From NCBI GenBank assembly GCA_001281695.1, contig LJIE01000006.1, positions 1-44,659 of the forward strand: DNA of 44,659 nt, read 5' to 3'. This document shows positions 9,801-16,911 of this stretch, piece after piece. The position numbers and the translations under genes were made by a program. How positions within the stretch are numbered: the first letter of the stretch is position 1; the number at the start of each line of letters is the position of its first letter. This DNA comes from a bacterium 336/3. Its GTDB lineage: Bacteria > Bacteroidota > Bacteroidia > Cytophagales > Thermonemataceae. The notes below the pieces were generated by a model. The model saw only the letters and a list, made by a program, of their open reading frames with translations. It had not been told where the DNA came from and searched no databases.

Positions 9801-9910
9801 TTAGTCTCAATATCCCATTGAGTATTTGAAAGTGATAGGTATTCATAGTTTAATCTACATAAATGTAAAATAGCAGGTATTTTTACTCTTGTATTTTCAT
9901 TAAAAGCCAT
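6827..9910 (-). CDS. hsdR: Type I restriction endonuclease/translocase subunit R
   Basis: This 1027-aa motor subunit cuts DNA after translocation. The N-terminal PD-(D/E)XK nuclease shows D120 (RPDITLLI) and E134-V-K136 (FIEVKKP). The SF2 helicase has Walker A GSGKT with K319, DEVH at 426-429 and the TGTP motif III, then LLTGFDAKRL and TRVNRPY in the second RecA lobe. The C-terminal third is helical, as expected for the part that binds the methyltransferase. All catalytic motifs are present. It is the first gene of the operon. No clear promoter was found in the 160 bases upstream. Hand-counted G+C on one line is 25%, lower than the surface locus. Confidence 0.95.
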   Translation of the reverse strand: MAFNENTRVKIPAILHLCRLNYEYLSLSNTQWDIETNIFTDIFNEAIKNINPDIEDAEVKRIYTNVSLALDNEDLGEAFFNMLNPTSGVKLIDYDNMDNNSFHVVTELTYKNGNDEFRPDITLLINGMPLVFIEVKKPNNHDGILAERERIDARFKNKKFRKFINISQILVFSNNMEYDTDSIEPIQGAFYSSTSYSNANFNCFREEETLDLSKLLKLENNELENFILKDNNLVAIKSSPEFITNKSPNTPTNSIITSLFSRERLKFLLKYGIAYVRESHGLEKHIMRYPQIFATKAIEKTLDKEIKKGIIWHTQGSGKTALSFYNVHFLTDYFQKKGIVPKFYFIVDRIDLMNQASKEFKSRGLVVHTVHSKEELLNDFKQKQAIHNFSGQKEITVVNIQKFQDDTDSLKSQDYDINIQRIYFLDEVHRSYNPKGSFLANLQNSDKNAILFGLTGTPLIQQDKSSKAIFGDYIHKYYYNASVADGYTLRLLREDIQTNYQIILKDILEQIEVLKGDIDRHNVYAHPRFVEPMLEYIVDDFIKSRIRLDEHTIGAMVVCDSSEQAKKLFQIFVQKYNPSQKVLEPQEPYLIARPITQEYTNYTQKQEKNLTASLILHNAGNKDELKLEVEDFKDGKIDFLFVFNMLLTGFDAKRLKKLYIGRLVKDHNLLQTLTRVNRPYKKLRYGYVVDFADISKEFDKTNKAYFDELQLELGDEMQHYSSLFKSVEEIENEIEDIKEALWHYDTQNAEIFSQQIGEIEDRKIILDIKKALENAKNLYNIIRSHGYYEILDKIDFQKLHILYGETTRHLELLNLKDSLEKNAEITNLLNAALENVIFMFRKMSEEELIIADQLKDSLRQAREALSYNFDQNDPEFISLYEELKRLFTKKNLDEINQEEMKDNIVLLQKIYTQITDLNRRNNLLKAKYNHDAKYARLHKRILEKGTISKRESQIHDALIKIKADSDKKVLMNMRMLENESYFSQLLINMVIENFSNHKIKLDTQSAKFINSHLAKEYINEYYGKQSW

Positions 9911-10070
9911 AGCTAAGTATTTTTATTTTTAAAATAACTATATGAGTCCGTAAAATTATTGAGTTTGAGTGTTTAAATTTATATAAAATTTAGCTTTTCT
10001 GTTTAAAACAAATTGAATCTAATAATTTGAGGGATAGAGTTCATTGTAGAAAAAATCAAATCAAATTTTT

Positions 10071-10949
10071 TCATAGTTTAGAGTGGTAGCCGATTTTTAA
10101 TGCCAACCATTGTAACTTAGCAAGTATTTCATTTATAAAACTTCGTTTGTTTGGTCTGAATAAGGAAGGTTTCATATCTGTTTTATAAAGATTTTCAATT
10201 ATTTTATTTCCTTTTCCATATCTTTTGAATCTTTTCCAAAAACCAATGAGACCATCATCAAAATCATGTAATGCAATAGAGTTAAAGGCATATTTAAGAT
10301 TGCCTATTTGAGAAAGCCTTAATCCTAAATCAATATCTTCACCTCCAGCAATAGTAATGGTTTCATTGAAACCACCTATTTCATCAAAAGCTTTTTTCCA
10401 AATAAGACAATTTGCTGTGATTAGATATTGTGGAACAAATTCATCATCATCTATTATTTTTAGTGGAATTAAAATCTCTTGTGTTTCATAGTATTTTGAA
10501 AGCCAATTGTGTGTTAAAGATTTCACATTGCCTGCGTATGCTATAGCATTTGCTTCATCTGTTTCATAACCTGAAATTAATGTTTCAGTAGATATACAAT
10601 CACTATCTACAAATAAAATCCATTTTCCTGTGGCATATTTCACACCAATATTTCGGGCACTTGCAGGTCCTATTTTCTTACAATCAACAATTTTTATATT
10701 AACAAACTTCTCCAAGAACTTTTTTCTGACTTCAGTTTTTATTTTGGAGTTATTGCAAACAATGATAATTTCTTTTGGAAATTTATTCTCTAAATGGGTA
10801 CGAAAAAAAGACTCAAGAAAGTTATCAATGCCTTTTTGATTATCCTTCACAGGAATTATAATAGAAATATCTTGTGCTTTTATAGATTCGGATAATGTTT
10901 CTTGTGTATTCTTTTTGAATGTGAAAACTAATCTGCTTACTAAAGTCAT
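10071..10949 (-). CDS. Family 2 glycosyltransferase
   Basis: This 292-aa GT-A fold enzyme should transfer a sugar from a nucleotide-sugar donor. It has the N-terminal strand DISIIIPVKDN, a metal/nucleotide-binding DSD at 115-117 (ILFVDSD), ASARNIGVKYATG ahead of it, and a C-terminal GGEDIDLGLRL acceptor/catalytic motif. No signal peptide or membrane span is seen, so it acts at the cytoplasmic face. No other polysaccharide gene lies nearby, so the acceptor is unknown. It stands alone between the hsd operon and a nuclease gene, with about 160 and 186 bases of non-coding DNA on either side. Glycosylation of the plasmid's own surface proteins is one possible role, but nothing shows it. Confidence 0.85.
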   Translation of the reverse strand: MTLVSRLVFTFKKNTQETLSESIKAQDISIIIPVKDNQKGIDNFLESFFRTHLENKFPKEIIIVCNNSKIKTEVRKKFLEKFVNIKIVDCKKIGPASARNIGVKYATGKWILFVDSDCISTETLISGYETDEANAIAYAGNVKSLTHNWLSKYYETQEILIPLKIIDDDEFVPQYLITANCLIWKKAFDEIGGFNETITIAGGEDIDLGLRLSQIGNLKYAFNSIALHDFDDGLIGFWKRFKRYGKGNKIIENLYKTDMKPSLFRPNKRSFINEILAKLQWLALKIGYHSKL

Positions 10950-11135
10950 ATCAACAAAAATACTATTACTTTGTATTATGAAATAAACACTATTAATTTA
11001 ACTCTATGTAAATAATTACATTGATTGTTTTGATTGCCAATAGCCAATTTTTAGGTTATTCTAAAGAGATAAACGTTTGTAATTATTTTAATTGTCCTAT
11101 AATTTCCAAACTTGAAGAGAGTCATATAAAGATTT

Positions 11136-12119
11136 TTAATCTATTTTCCATAGTTTCTCACCTGTATCTTTATCAATAGAGAACATTGTTTGCATAAACA
11201 CATAATTAACACCTGATATTTTCTTTATTTCGGAAGCTTTTATTGGTTTTAATAACTTCTTGAAGTTTATTAGCTTTGTTGAATATTCTTCATTAGACCA
11301 CTCTTCTTGTCCACGATAAGAACTTCTGTTAATGATTCCTGAACCAATTCCCTTTGCAATTATACCAACTCCAGACCTATAAAGAAATACTCTATCACCC
11401 TTATTTATCTGTTCTATTTTATGCTTCCACGGCTCAAAATAAGCAGCAGCTTTTTGGTTAGTGAGCATATCAATTTCATCTTCCTCACCTCCTTGTATAT
11501 TAGTGTTTAGAATAAAATATCCTTCATTGATGTCTTCATAAGGATTTGGGATTTGTCTATAAGTTTCAAAGTCAAGCAATATCTGGTCTCCAACTTGATA
11601 AACTTTATATATCCAACTGGAAATATTTACTCCTTGTTCAGACCAATATTTGATTGCTGCTCGTGTTTTAAAATCAAGACCATTTGTTATTAAAATGAAT
11701 TTTTGTTTTTTATTTATATCTTCTTTATTCAGTTGAGTATTAAATTTCTCATTTAATGAACTTAAAAGATTATTACTATTTGGGAAAAATTTTAAATAAA
11801 GTTCATTTAACTCATCATAGGAATTTTGCCCAAATATTTGTCCATACCTCAGAACTTGCAATAAATTACTTTCATGCGATTCCCAAGCTTTGAGTTCAAA
11901 AATATAAAGGTTTCCATTTTTGTCAATAGCCATTAAATCAGGTTCTTCTTGCCATTTTCTTGATTGCATTATTAGTAGTAATTCATCTTCAGGGAGTAAA
12001 AAATCAAGATTTTCGTACATCATTTTTTGAAAATTTTCTTCTTTCCAACCAATTGATGAAAGTCGTACACCTTTTCTTCTCTTTATTTCAGAACTGTGTT
12101 TATTTATATCAAAAATCAT
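11136..12119 (-). CDS. PD-(D/E)XK nuclease with C-terminal PUA/EVE-like domain
   Basis: This 327-aa protein has two parts. Residues about 20-110 carry a nuclease core: a helix with E27/E28, then D61 (PDLMAID), then E75-L-K77 (IFELKAW), the spacing of PD-(D/E)XK enzymes. After a linker of about 100 residues, the region from about residue 220 reads WKHKIEQINKGDRVFLYRSG followed by a GIIAKGIG strand, resembling PUA-superfamily (EVE/ASCH-like) modules that can bind modified bases. That pairing suggests a modification-dependent defence nuclease. It sits near a type I system but has its own gap on each side. The nuclease motif is seen; the PUA assignment and role are inferred by pattern. Confidence 0.7.
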   Translation of the reverse strand: MIFDINKHSSEIKRRKGVRLSSIGWKEENFQKMMYENLDFLLPEDELLLIMQSRKWQEEPDLMAIDKNGNLYIFELKAWESHESNLLQVLRYGQIFGQNSYDELNELYLKFFPNSNNLLSSLNEKFNTQLNKEDINKKQKFILITNGLDFKTRAAIKYWSEQGVNISSWIYKVYQVGDQILLDFETYRQIPNPYEDINEGYFILNTNIQGGEEDEIDMLTNQKAAAYFEPWKHKIEQINKGDRVFLYRSGVGIIAKGIGSGIINRSSYRGQEEWSNEEYSTKLINFKKLLKPIKASEIKKISGVNYVFMQTMFSIDKDTGEKLWKID

Positions 12120-12401
12120 AAAATTGCTATTTTATTACAATCAATTAAATATTTAGTATAGACTATACTTTTTCCGTTTCTAATCTAAGCAATAAAAAAC
12201 TTCTACGCATCAGGGATTCCCTGATTTTGAGGTGGTGTAATGAAATAATTTTTTTGAATAAAAAAGAAAGTGTTTTACTTGATTAAATAAAAATAAGAGG
12301 GTTATGATATGATAAACAGTATGTAAGTTTTATGTAAAAAACGTATAAATTTCAAAAATTAAATGTTGTAACATCTAATTGTATGGCTGTTTTTTGGCAA
12401 T

Positions 12402-12720
12402 GATTTGATGTTGAAGTGTCCAAGATTGGAGGACATGATTAGAATTTGGAATAAAATCATCTCTCTATAAAATTGCTATCTCTAAAGAAAAGCAAAGTAT
12501 TGCAACGAATCGCAAAGCAGGTTTGGGAAAAATCACAGAAAATGGAGGCAAGGTACAGTAATTTGAAGGTTATTTTTGGAGGAATCGCAAAGAAAAGCAA
12601 CAAATCGTAAAGCAGGTTTGAGGAGAATCGCAACTTATCGCAAAGTATTGCAACGAAAAGCAACGTATCTCAAAGAAACCCAACGAATCGCAAACCTGAT
12701 TTGATGTTGAAGTGTCCAAG
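12402..12720. repeat. 23-bp direct repeat flanking a GCAA-word array
   Basis: GATTTGATGTTGAAGTGTCC followed by AAG occurs at 12402-12424 and again at 12698-12720. Between them, CGCAAAGCAGGTTTG-type and GCAAAGTATTGCAACGAA-type words recur (for example 12492-12525 and 12608-12657). The layout resembles an inserted or internally duplicated cassette bordered by direct repeats, but no transposase or terminal inverted repeats are present. Confidence 0.6.
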
Positions 12721-13200
12721 TTGTAACTTGCATTTTGGTATGGCACTGTATCAAAAAGTGTGTATGTAGAAAAAAAATGAATAACACAATAGCTATTACT
12801 TGTTTTGCTTGTTATTTCTTGATGCTTCCATTTATTTCAAAATATTTCATAGTTATTTCAACGTGTTTGTATGTTACTTCCTGATTTTTCCACTTATCAT
12901 CTACGACTATTTCTAGTTATTTCTTAATATTTCTACTTGTTTCCTGATAAATAAAAATTTTGCGTTTCTAAGAGAGAACTTTTCAACTAATTTTTATAAA
13001 AATCAGGATTTTTTTTGAAAGAAATGGATAGATTTTGAGGTAAGAGGACTAAGTGTGAGAGCACAACACATGAATTTTTAAGAAGAAATGAGTGAGTTTT
13101 TTGGTAAATGAGAAGTAATACATGAATTATTTTTACATATGATAGAGCCTTTTTTTAAAGAATTACTTCAAATTTAGAAAAATGAGTAGTTAAAATAGAG

Positions 13201-13326
13201 AGCAAACGGACAAATCCTGACTTATCTGGACATAAACGGACATGAATTACATGATAAAACGGATTTATCTGGACAAAAAAGGACACAAACTGACATAAAC
13301 TGCCAAATCTGGACATAAACGGGCAT
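13201..13326. repeat. Degenerate GGACATAAACGG repeats
   Basis: ATCTGGACATAAACGGACAT at 13224-13243 recurs with one change at 13307-13326. Several shorter relatives (ACGGACAAATC, TATCTGGACAAAAAAGGACA, AACTGACATAAACTG) lie between and before them. The unit is about 10-20 bp and imperfect. The function is unknown; protein-binding iteron-like sites or decayed tandem repeats are both possible. Confidence 0.5.
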
Positions 13327-13406
13327 ACTATTGCTTCCTAAGATTTTTTATCAGTAAACTTATTTCAGGACAAGACATCTGTTATAAGAATTGTTTTCAT
13401 GGGCTC

Positions 13407-13961
13407 TTAAGGTTTATAGAATTTGATGAGCCAAATAAAACTTGTGAGATACAAAAGTCTTTGGGTGATGCCTTGGTAATTTTTCACAAGCCCAAATGAT
13501 GCAGAAAGTCCAACCACCAAAATGAAAAAAGTAAAATGTATCGCTTTTTCGCTTTTGTCAATTGAATAAAATAGTTGTACCAAAATACCAAGTGTAAAAG
13601 TCGCACCTGCAATTTGAGCCAATGCTGAGTGAATTGTTGCTTGTAATGCAGAATAATTGTCAAAGCTGAAAAATGGCTTTGTGCAAAAAACACCTGTCAA
13701 GCCAACACATAAACCATAAATCAAGATGGGAGTTGTTCGCCAAGTGAATCCATTGAGTAAAATACCTACCAATAGTGTCAAACCAAAAGCTAAAAAACCC
13801 AACTGCATAATTAGTTTTCTGTTATAGCCTTGTGAACCCAAGTCGCTAATCGTGTTTTTTGTCCAGTCGTAATGATTGGTTGAAAATATATGAGCAACCA
13901 CAATTGCCAACACAAAAAGTGCCGTTGATATGATGTTGTAATTGTTTTTTATGTAGTCCAT
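13407..13961 (-). CDS. DUF998-family integral membrane protein
   Basis: This 184-aa protein has about six hydrophobic helices: near residues 10-28, 48-68, 75-92, 110-130, 140-158 and 165-180. The N-terminal part NHYDWTKNTISDLGSQGYNR, just after the first helix, is the hallmark of the DUF998 family. The family is found in the cytoplasmic membrane and has no established biochemical role. The gene stands alone, divergent from the recombinase gene across a 316-bp gap, and its base composition is higher in G+C than its surroundings, as for a recent arrival. The call rests on the conserved loop and the helix pattern. Confidence 0.75.
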   Translation of the reverse strand: MDYIKNNYNIISTALFVLAIVVAHIFSTNHYDWTKNTISDLGSQGYNRKLIMQLGFLAFGLTLLVGILLNGFTWRTTPILIYGLCVGLTGVFCTKPFFSFDNYSALQATIHSALAQIAGATFTLGILVQLFYSIDKSEKAIHFTFFILVVGLSASFGLVKNYQGITQRLLYLTSFIWLIKFYKP

Positions 13962-14277
13962 TTTTCGTTGTTAGTCTTCAAGTTGCTGGTTGGTCATAGA
14001 TTTATATAACAGAATGGTATAGGCATTTTATCCCAATAGTTTTGTAGCTTGGTGAAGTTACAAAAAAGCGAACATAGAGCAATCTTTTTTACAATTTTGC
14101 CAACATGCGATTTGTAGTATGTTGATTTCAGAAAATTGTTCATTTTTTTGAAATACTTCCTATCCTGAAAATATATTACTCCATCCATCCCAAACAATGT
14201 ATCAATATTTTATATTGCCGTTTGCAAAAACAAATTTTATTTTACTAAATTTATCACAAGTTTTATAAAATATTAGT
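13962..14277. other. Intergenic region upstream of the recombinase
   Basis: This divergent intergenic region of 316 bases holds no believable gene; a 67-codon minus-strand ORF at 13994-14197 has no recognisable features. TTTG at 14221-14224 and TAAATTTA at 14246-14253 make an imperfect promoter (21-bp spacer) for the recombinase. A recombination (res-like) site would be expected here or next to the gene, but no clear inverted repeat was found by eye. Confidence 0.4.
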
Positions 14278-14856
14278 ATGAAAATAGGATATGTAAGAGT
14301 TTCTAAAGAAGAACAAAATGAAGAACTTCAAATGGATGCTCTTCAAAAATATGGTTGCCAAAGAATCTTTCAGGAAAAAGTTTCTGGTGCTTCTAAACTC
14401 AGACCTGAATTTGAAAAGCTCAAAGAAACCTTGAGAGAAGGGGATGAATTAGTGGTGTGGGATATTGACCGTTTGGGTAGAACTACTCTTGAACTGGTGA
14501 TGTTTGTAGATGAACTCAATCAAAAAGGTATTTTGTTCAAAAGTCTCTCACAATCGCTCATTGACACCACTACTGAAACTGGAGAATTTGTTTTCAAACT
14601 CTTTGCTCTTTTGGCTGAACATGAAAGAAAAAGGCTGATTCGTAGAACCAAAGCTGGGCAAGAGGCTGCTCGTGCCAGAGGAAGAATGGGGGGAAGACCC
14701 AAAGGCTTATCTGTTCGCTATCAGGAAATTGCTCCTATGGTGGCAAGTGCTTATAAAGAACAAAGAAGCATCAGAGATATTATGAAGGCTTTTAAAATCC
14801 CTTCTACGGCTACTGTTTACAAAATTCTCAAGCAGTTTAATGATACGATTCTTTAA
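14278..14856 (+). CDS. Small serine recombinase (resolvase/invertase type)
   Basis: This 192-aa enzyme cuts and rejoins DNA through a serine. S9 sits in IGYVRVSKEEQ, the arginines of the active site in WDIDRLGR (R65, R68), and the C-terminal HTH is the IRDIMKAFKIPSTATVYKIL segment. The E helix (ELFALLAEHERKRLIRRTKAG-like, about residues 108-128) is normal. The size matches plasmid resolvases and Pin-type invertases. On a plasmid the usual task is resolving multimers into monomers; DNA inversion is the alternative. No transposase accompanies it. All catalytic residues are intact. Confidence 0.93.
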   Translation: MKIGYVRVSKEEQNEELQMDALQKYGCQRIFQEKVSGASKLRPEFEKLKETLREGDELVVWDIDRLGRTTLELVMFVDELNQKGILFKSLSQSLIDTTTETGEFVFKLFALLAEHERKRLIRRTKAGQEAARARGRMGGRPKGLSVRYQEIAPMVASAYKEQRSIRDIMKAFKIPSTATVYKILKQFNDTIL

Positions 14857-15422
14857 AATGATAAAAGTTTTTTTTGTTGTATTTAACTACTTATATATAC
14901 GCTATTTAACTCGTTTTCATGTAACTTTTCCCCTACGCTGTTTAAGGTTACCCAATTTTGGCTCCTATTTGTATTTTTTTAGGCTTCATATCCAAAGATT
15001 TTTTTAGAAAATAATGGAAAACTTTTAGACATCTAATGTACAAATATCAGTGAAATCACCCAAAAAAACAGCTGTTTTTTGTGAATTTTTGAGTGTATAT
15101 ATCACACACTATATAGTACAAACACCACTCTATTTAATAATTTCAATGATTTACACCCTATCAACATTCATTTTTTACATTTATTTTGCACAACTAAAAA
15201 AAGCACAAAAGGGAAGTGATTTTTTCACACTTTTTTTAGAGAAAGCTCAAGTTCATGAAAAATCGAAAAATAATTAAATATCTAATTATCAATATTTTAC
15301 AAAATAAGCTTAAAAATCCTCTCTTTTTTGTGAGCAATTCTTTGGAAAAGTGGATAAAATTGTCTAAATTTTAGTAGAATAATAGTAATATTGATTTTTG
15401 TAAAATACTGAAATAGAATATC
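14857..15422. other. Intergenic stretch with an 18-bp palindrome
   Basis: No supported gene is seen. AAAAAACAGCTGTTTTTT (15063-15080) is a perfect 18-bp palindrome that could act as a terminator in either direction. A 75-codon ORF (15050-15277) runs across it; it has hydrophobic stretches but no start context or recognisable domain, and was not called. Confidence 0.45.
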
Positions 15423-15911
15423 ATGAAACAAGAAAAAGGTAGAAAGAAGGAATATAGCAATGTTAAAATCATCAAAGAGTCCAAATCTGATTTAGATGCC
15501 ATTGCTAAAAGCTTTGGTTTGAAGGTGGGAGAAGTAATGGAGGCTATGATTGCCTATTTTAAACACACTAAACAAAGCCCTATCAATCAGAAAAAACAGA
15601 TGAATGAGCTTGAAGGTTTCAAGGAAGAAATACAGGAAGGGGTGATTGCAAGAAGTAGAGAAATGGTAGAGACCTTCTTAAAGAAACAGAAAGAAGAACA
15701 CTTCAAGGCTTTGAATGAAGTACTTGAAAAAGTAGAAGCAAAGGAAAGAATATTTTCTAATGACAAAGCATTAGAATTATGGAATACCTTTAAAAAAGAA
15801 CTGCCTCTAAGCTTACAATCTCTTGATAAATACCAAAAAGCCTTTGAAACGTTGGGGAAAAAGGTAGAAAAACCTAGTGATCCATTTTTATATATGTTGA
15901 AAGACAAATAA
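15423..15911 (+). CDS. BfmA/BtgA-like plasmid mobilization accessory protein
   Basis: This 162-aa, highly charged protein has an N-terminal segment (NVKIIKESKSDLDAIAKSFG followed by LKVGEVMEAMIAYFKHTKQSP) resembling the ribbon-helix-helix-like start of the BfmA/BtgA family of Bacteroides mobilization proteins, including the 'YF..TK..P' ending. The rest is a long coiled coil (about residues 55-135). Members help a relaxase at oriT, but no relaxase gene is visible here. It may work with a relaxase in trans, or do something else such as regulation. It ends beside a 16-bp palindrome and converges on the zinc-ribbon gene. The family call is by pattern. Confidence 0.6.
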   Translation: MKQEKGRKKEYSNVKIIKESKSDLDAIAKSFGLKVGEVMEAMIAYFKHTKQSPINQKKQMNELEGFKEEIQEGVIARSREMVETFLKKQKEEHFKALNEVLEKVEAKERIFSNDKALELWNTFKKELPLSLQSLDKYQKAFETLGKKVEKPSDPFLYMLKDK

Positions 15912-15927
15912 TTATACTAGTATAATG
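15912..15927. repeat. 16-bp perfect palindrome after the BfmA/BtgA-like gene
   Basis: ATTATACTAGTATAAT begins one base after the stop codon. It lacks a following T run, so it is a weak candidate for a terminator and a better one for a binding site of a dimeric protein. Confidence 0.55.
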
Positions 15928-15952
15928 GTAGAATTCTTATAAAAAAGTGTTT

Positions 15953-16531
15953 TTAATTTTTATGGAGAAGCTCTTTAGATTTCTGAAGGGTTTCTCCCTC
16001 TAATTCATACAAAAAAGTTCGTTGAGGTATCTTTGAAAGTCTTCCTAAAATATTTTCAAAATTTTGAAGAAAGTATGTAATCATTTCATATTCAGGATAT
16101 TTAATTTTCAGTTCGTTCTTTTCTACCTCTATCAAATCCTCTATCCATTGCTCCATATCTGCTATCTTTTCTTGAAAAAACTTTTTGGGAAGTTTTTGAT
16201 TACTTTCTTTTAAAAGAGATTGAAGAATTTTGTTAAAATGGGTTTGTAGATGCTTTGGCAATGTTTTAGGAGTTTGTTCTACAGTTAATTTTTTCAGCTC
16301 TATTTCCAAAAGTTTCATTTTTTCTTCATGAGCTTGTTTCTCTTGTTGAATTTGTTGTTCCAATTTCAAGGCTGTGATGACTGTAGTTTCTTGTAAATCT
16401 TTTTTGAGAGGAAATCCCTGATTTCTTTGTTCAAAAAAGAAATCAAGTTTACATTTTTCAGAACAATAGATTTTATTCTTTCTTCCTTCAAAGAAAACTT
16501 GACACTTTGGACATTGTTTTTGCTCAGACAT
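15953..16531 (-). CDS. Zinc-ribbon/coiled-coil protein of unknown role
   Basis: The first 30 residues of this 192-aa protein hold CPKC (8-11) and CSEKC (23-27), a four-cysteine zinc site like that of small treble-clef/zinc-ribbon proteins. A long charged coiled coil follows (about 55-95), then a helical C-terminal half with no signature I recognise. It is probably cytoplasmic and may bind DNA or RNA. Two identical 15-bp palindromes lie upstream at 16569-16583 and 16735-16749, possible operators, perhaps for this protein itself. It converges with the BfmA/BtgA-like gene. Such proteins recur on plasmids, but I cannot name a family. Confidence 0.7.
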   Translation of the reverse strand: MSEQKQCPKCQVFFEGRKNKIYCSEKCKLDFFFEQRNQGFPLKKDLQETTVITALKLEQQIQQEKQAHEEKMKLLEIELKKLTVEQTPKTLPKHLQTHFNKILQSLLKESNQKLPKKFFQEKIADMEQWIEDLIEVEKNELKIKYPEYEMITYFLQNFENILGRLSKIPQRTFLYELEGETLQKSKELLHKN

Positions 16532-16568
16532 CTTATTTTTTTAGATTTATTTTTTAGTGAAAAGTGAG

Positions 16569-16583
16569 TTATAACGGTTATAA
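16569..16583. promoter_or_regulatory. Palindromic site TTATAACGGTTATAA, copy 1
   Basis: The two 7-base arms are perfect around one base. It lies 38 bases upstream of the zinc-ribbon gene's start codon, where a repressor would block transcription. The same sequence recurs at 16735-16749. Confidence 0.6.
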
Positions 16584-16734
16584 TACACTATTTTACCTTC
16601 AAAACAACTTTTCTATTACAAAAGGTTCTATGATTCACTTTTGTGGTGCATTTCTCAATAAAAATCACTTTTTCTGTTATTTTTTGCCCCAATATTTTTA
16701 AAGAAATGCTGTGTATAAATATTTAAAAATACAT

Positions 16735-16749
16735 TTATAACGGTTATAA
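16735..16749. promoter_or_regulatory. Palindromic site TTATAACGGTTATAA, copy 2
   Basis: This is identical to the site at 16569-16583, 166 bp away start to start (about 16 helical turns). It lies 45 bases upstream of a TATCTTTG promoter box facing the other way, so one dimeric regulator could control both directions, possibly by looping. Confidence 0.6.
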
Positions 16750-16793
16750 TGATGTTTTTTAATAGTGATATAGAATTTGTCATCCAAAATACT

Positions 16794-16801
16794 TATCTTT
16801 G
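16794..16801 (+). promoter_or_regulatory. -7 promoter box TATCTTTG of candidate short RNA 1
   Basis: This is an exact match to the Bacteroidota -7 element TAnnTTTG. An upstream TTTG (16776-16779) is only 14 bases away, so the -33 element is not ideal. No ORF follows before the terminator at 16834. Confidence 0.5.
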
Positions 16802-16807
16802 AAAACA

Positions 16808-16866
16808 TAGTGTTCAATTTTTGTTTAATCTGGAAAAGACTCTACTTTTAGTGGAGTCTTTTTTAA
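16808..16866 (+). ncRNA. Candidate short RNA 1
   Basis: A -7 box at 16794-16801 predicts a start near 16808, and a strong hairpin with T run ends it at about 16864, leaving a transcript of under 60 bases with no start codon of use. The body is A/T-rich and the only stable structure is the terminator hairpin. It could be a plasmid regulatory RNA or simply a leader fragment. The ends are inferred. Confidence 0.35.
16834..16864 (+). terminator. Intrinsic terminator of candidate short RNA 1
   Basis: AAAAGACTCTACT (16834-16846) pairs with AGTGGAGTCTTTT (16850-16862) with one G-T wobble and a three-base loop, followed by a T run. This is a canonical intrinsic terminator. No gene ends before it on the plus strand, which is the main reason to suspect a short RNA. 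Confidence 0.7.
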
Positions 16867-16911
16867 TGGAAGGCTTGCAAATATGTTTAGATTTTAGTAT
16901 CTTCGATGGTG

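Larger units (their letters stand above)
12120..13406. other. Gene-poor, repeat-rich gap of 1.3 kb
   Basis: No ORF here has a convincing protein signature. A 68-codon minus-strand ORF at 12457-12663 is only a reading of short repeats. The stretch contains a 23-bp direct repeat (12402-12424 and 12698-12720), many GCAACGAATCGCAAA-like words between its copies, runs of TTATTTC-like words at about 12800-12950, and a GGACATAAACGG word family at 13201-13326. This looks like decayed or slippage-grown DNA, or an accessory origin-like or regulatory region. Confidence 0.5.

Noticed and set aside
12457-12663. 68-codon minus-strand ORF in the repeat-rich gap
   Set aside because: The protein is only a reading of GCAA-type DNA repeats; it has no domain, start context or neighbour logic.
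13994-14197. 67-codon minus-strand ORF
   Set aside because: It lies in a promoter region between divergent genes, with no family likeness and unusual composition for a protein.
14278-14856. Serine recombinase as part of a transposon
   Set aside because: No transposase or terminal inverted repeats were found; a plasmid resolvase role is simpler.
15050-15277. 75-codon plus-strand ORF with hydrophobic stretches
   Set aside because: It runs over an 18-bp palindrome, lacks a promoter or recognisable family, and its hydrophobic stretches can come from A/T-rich DNA.
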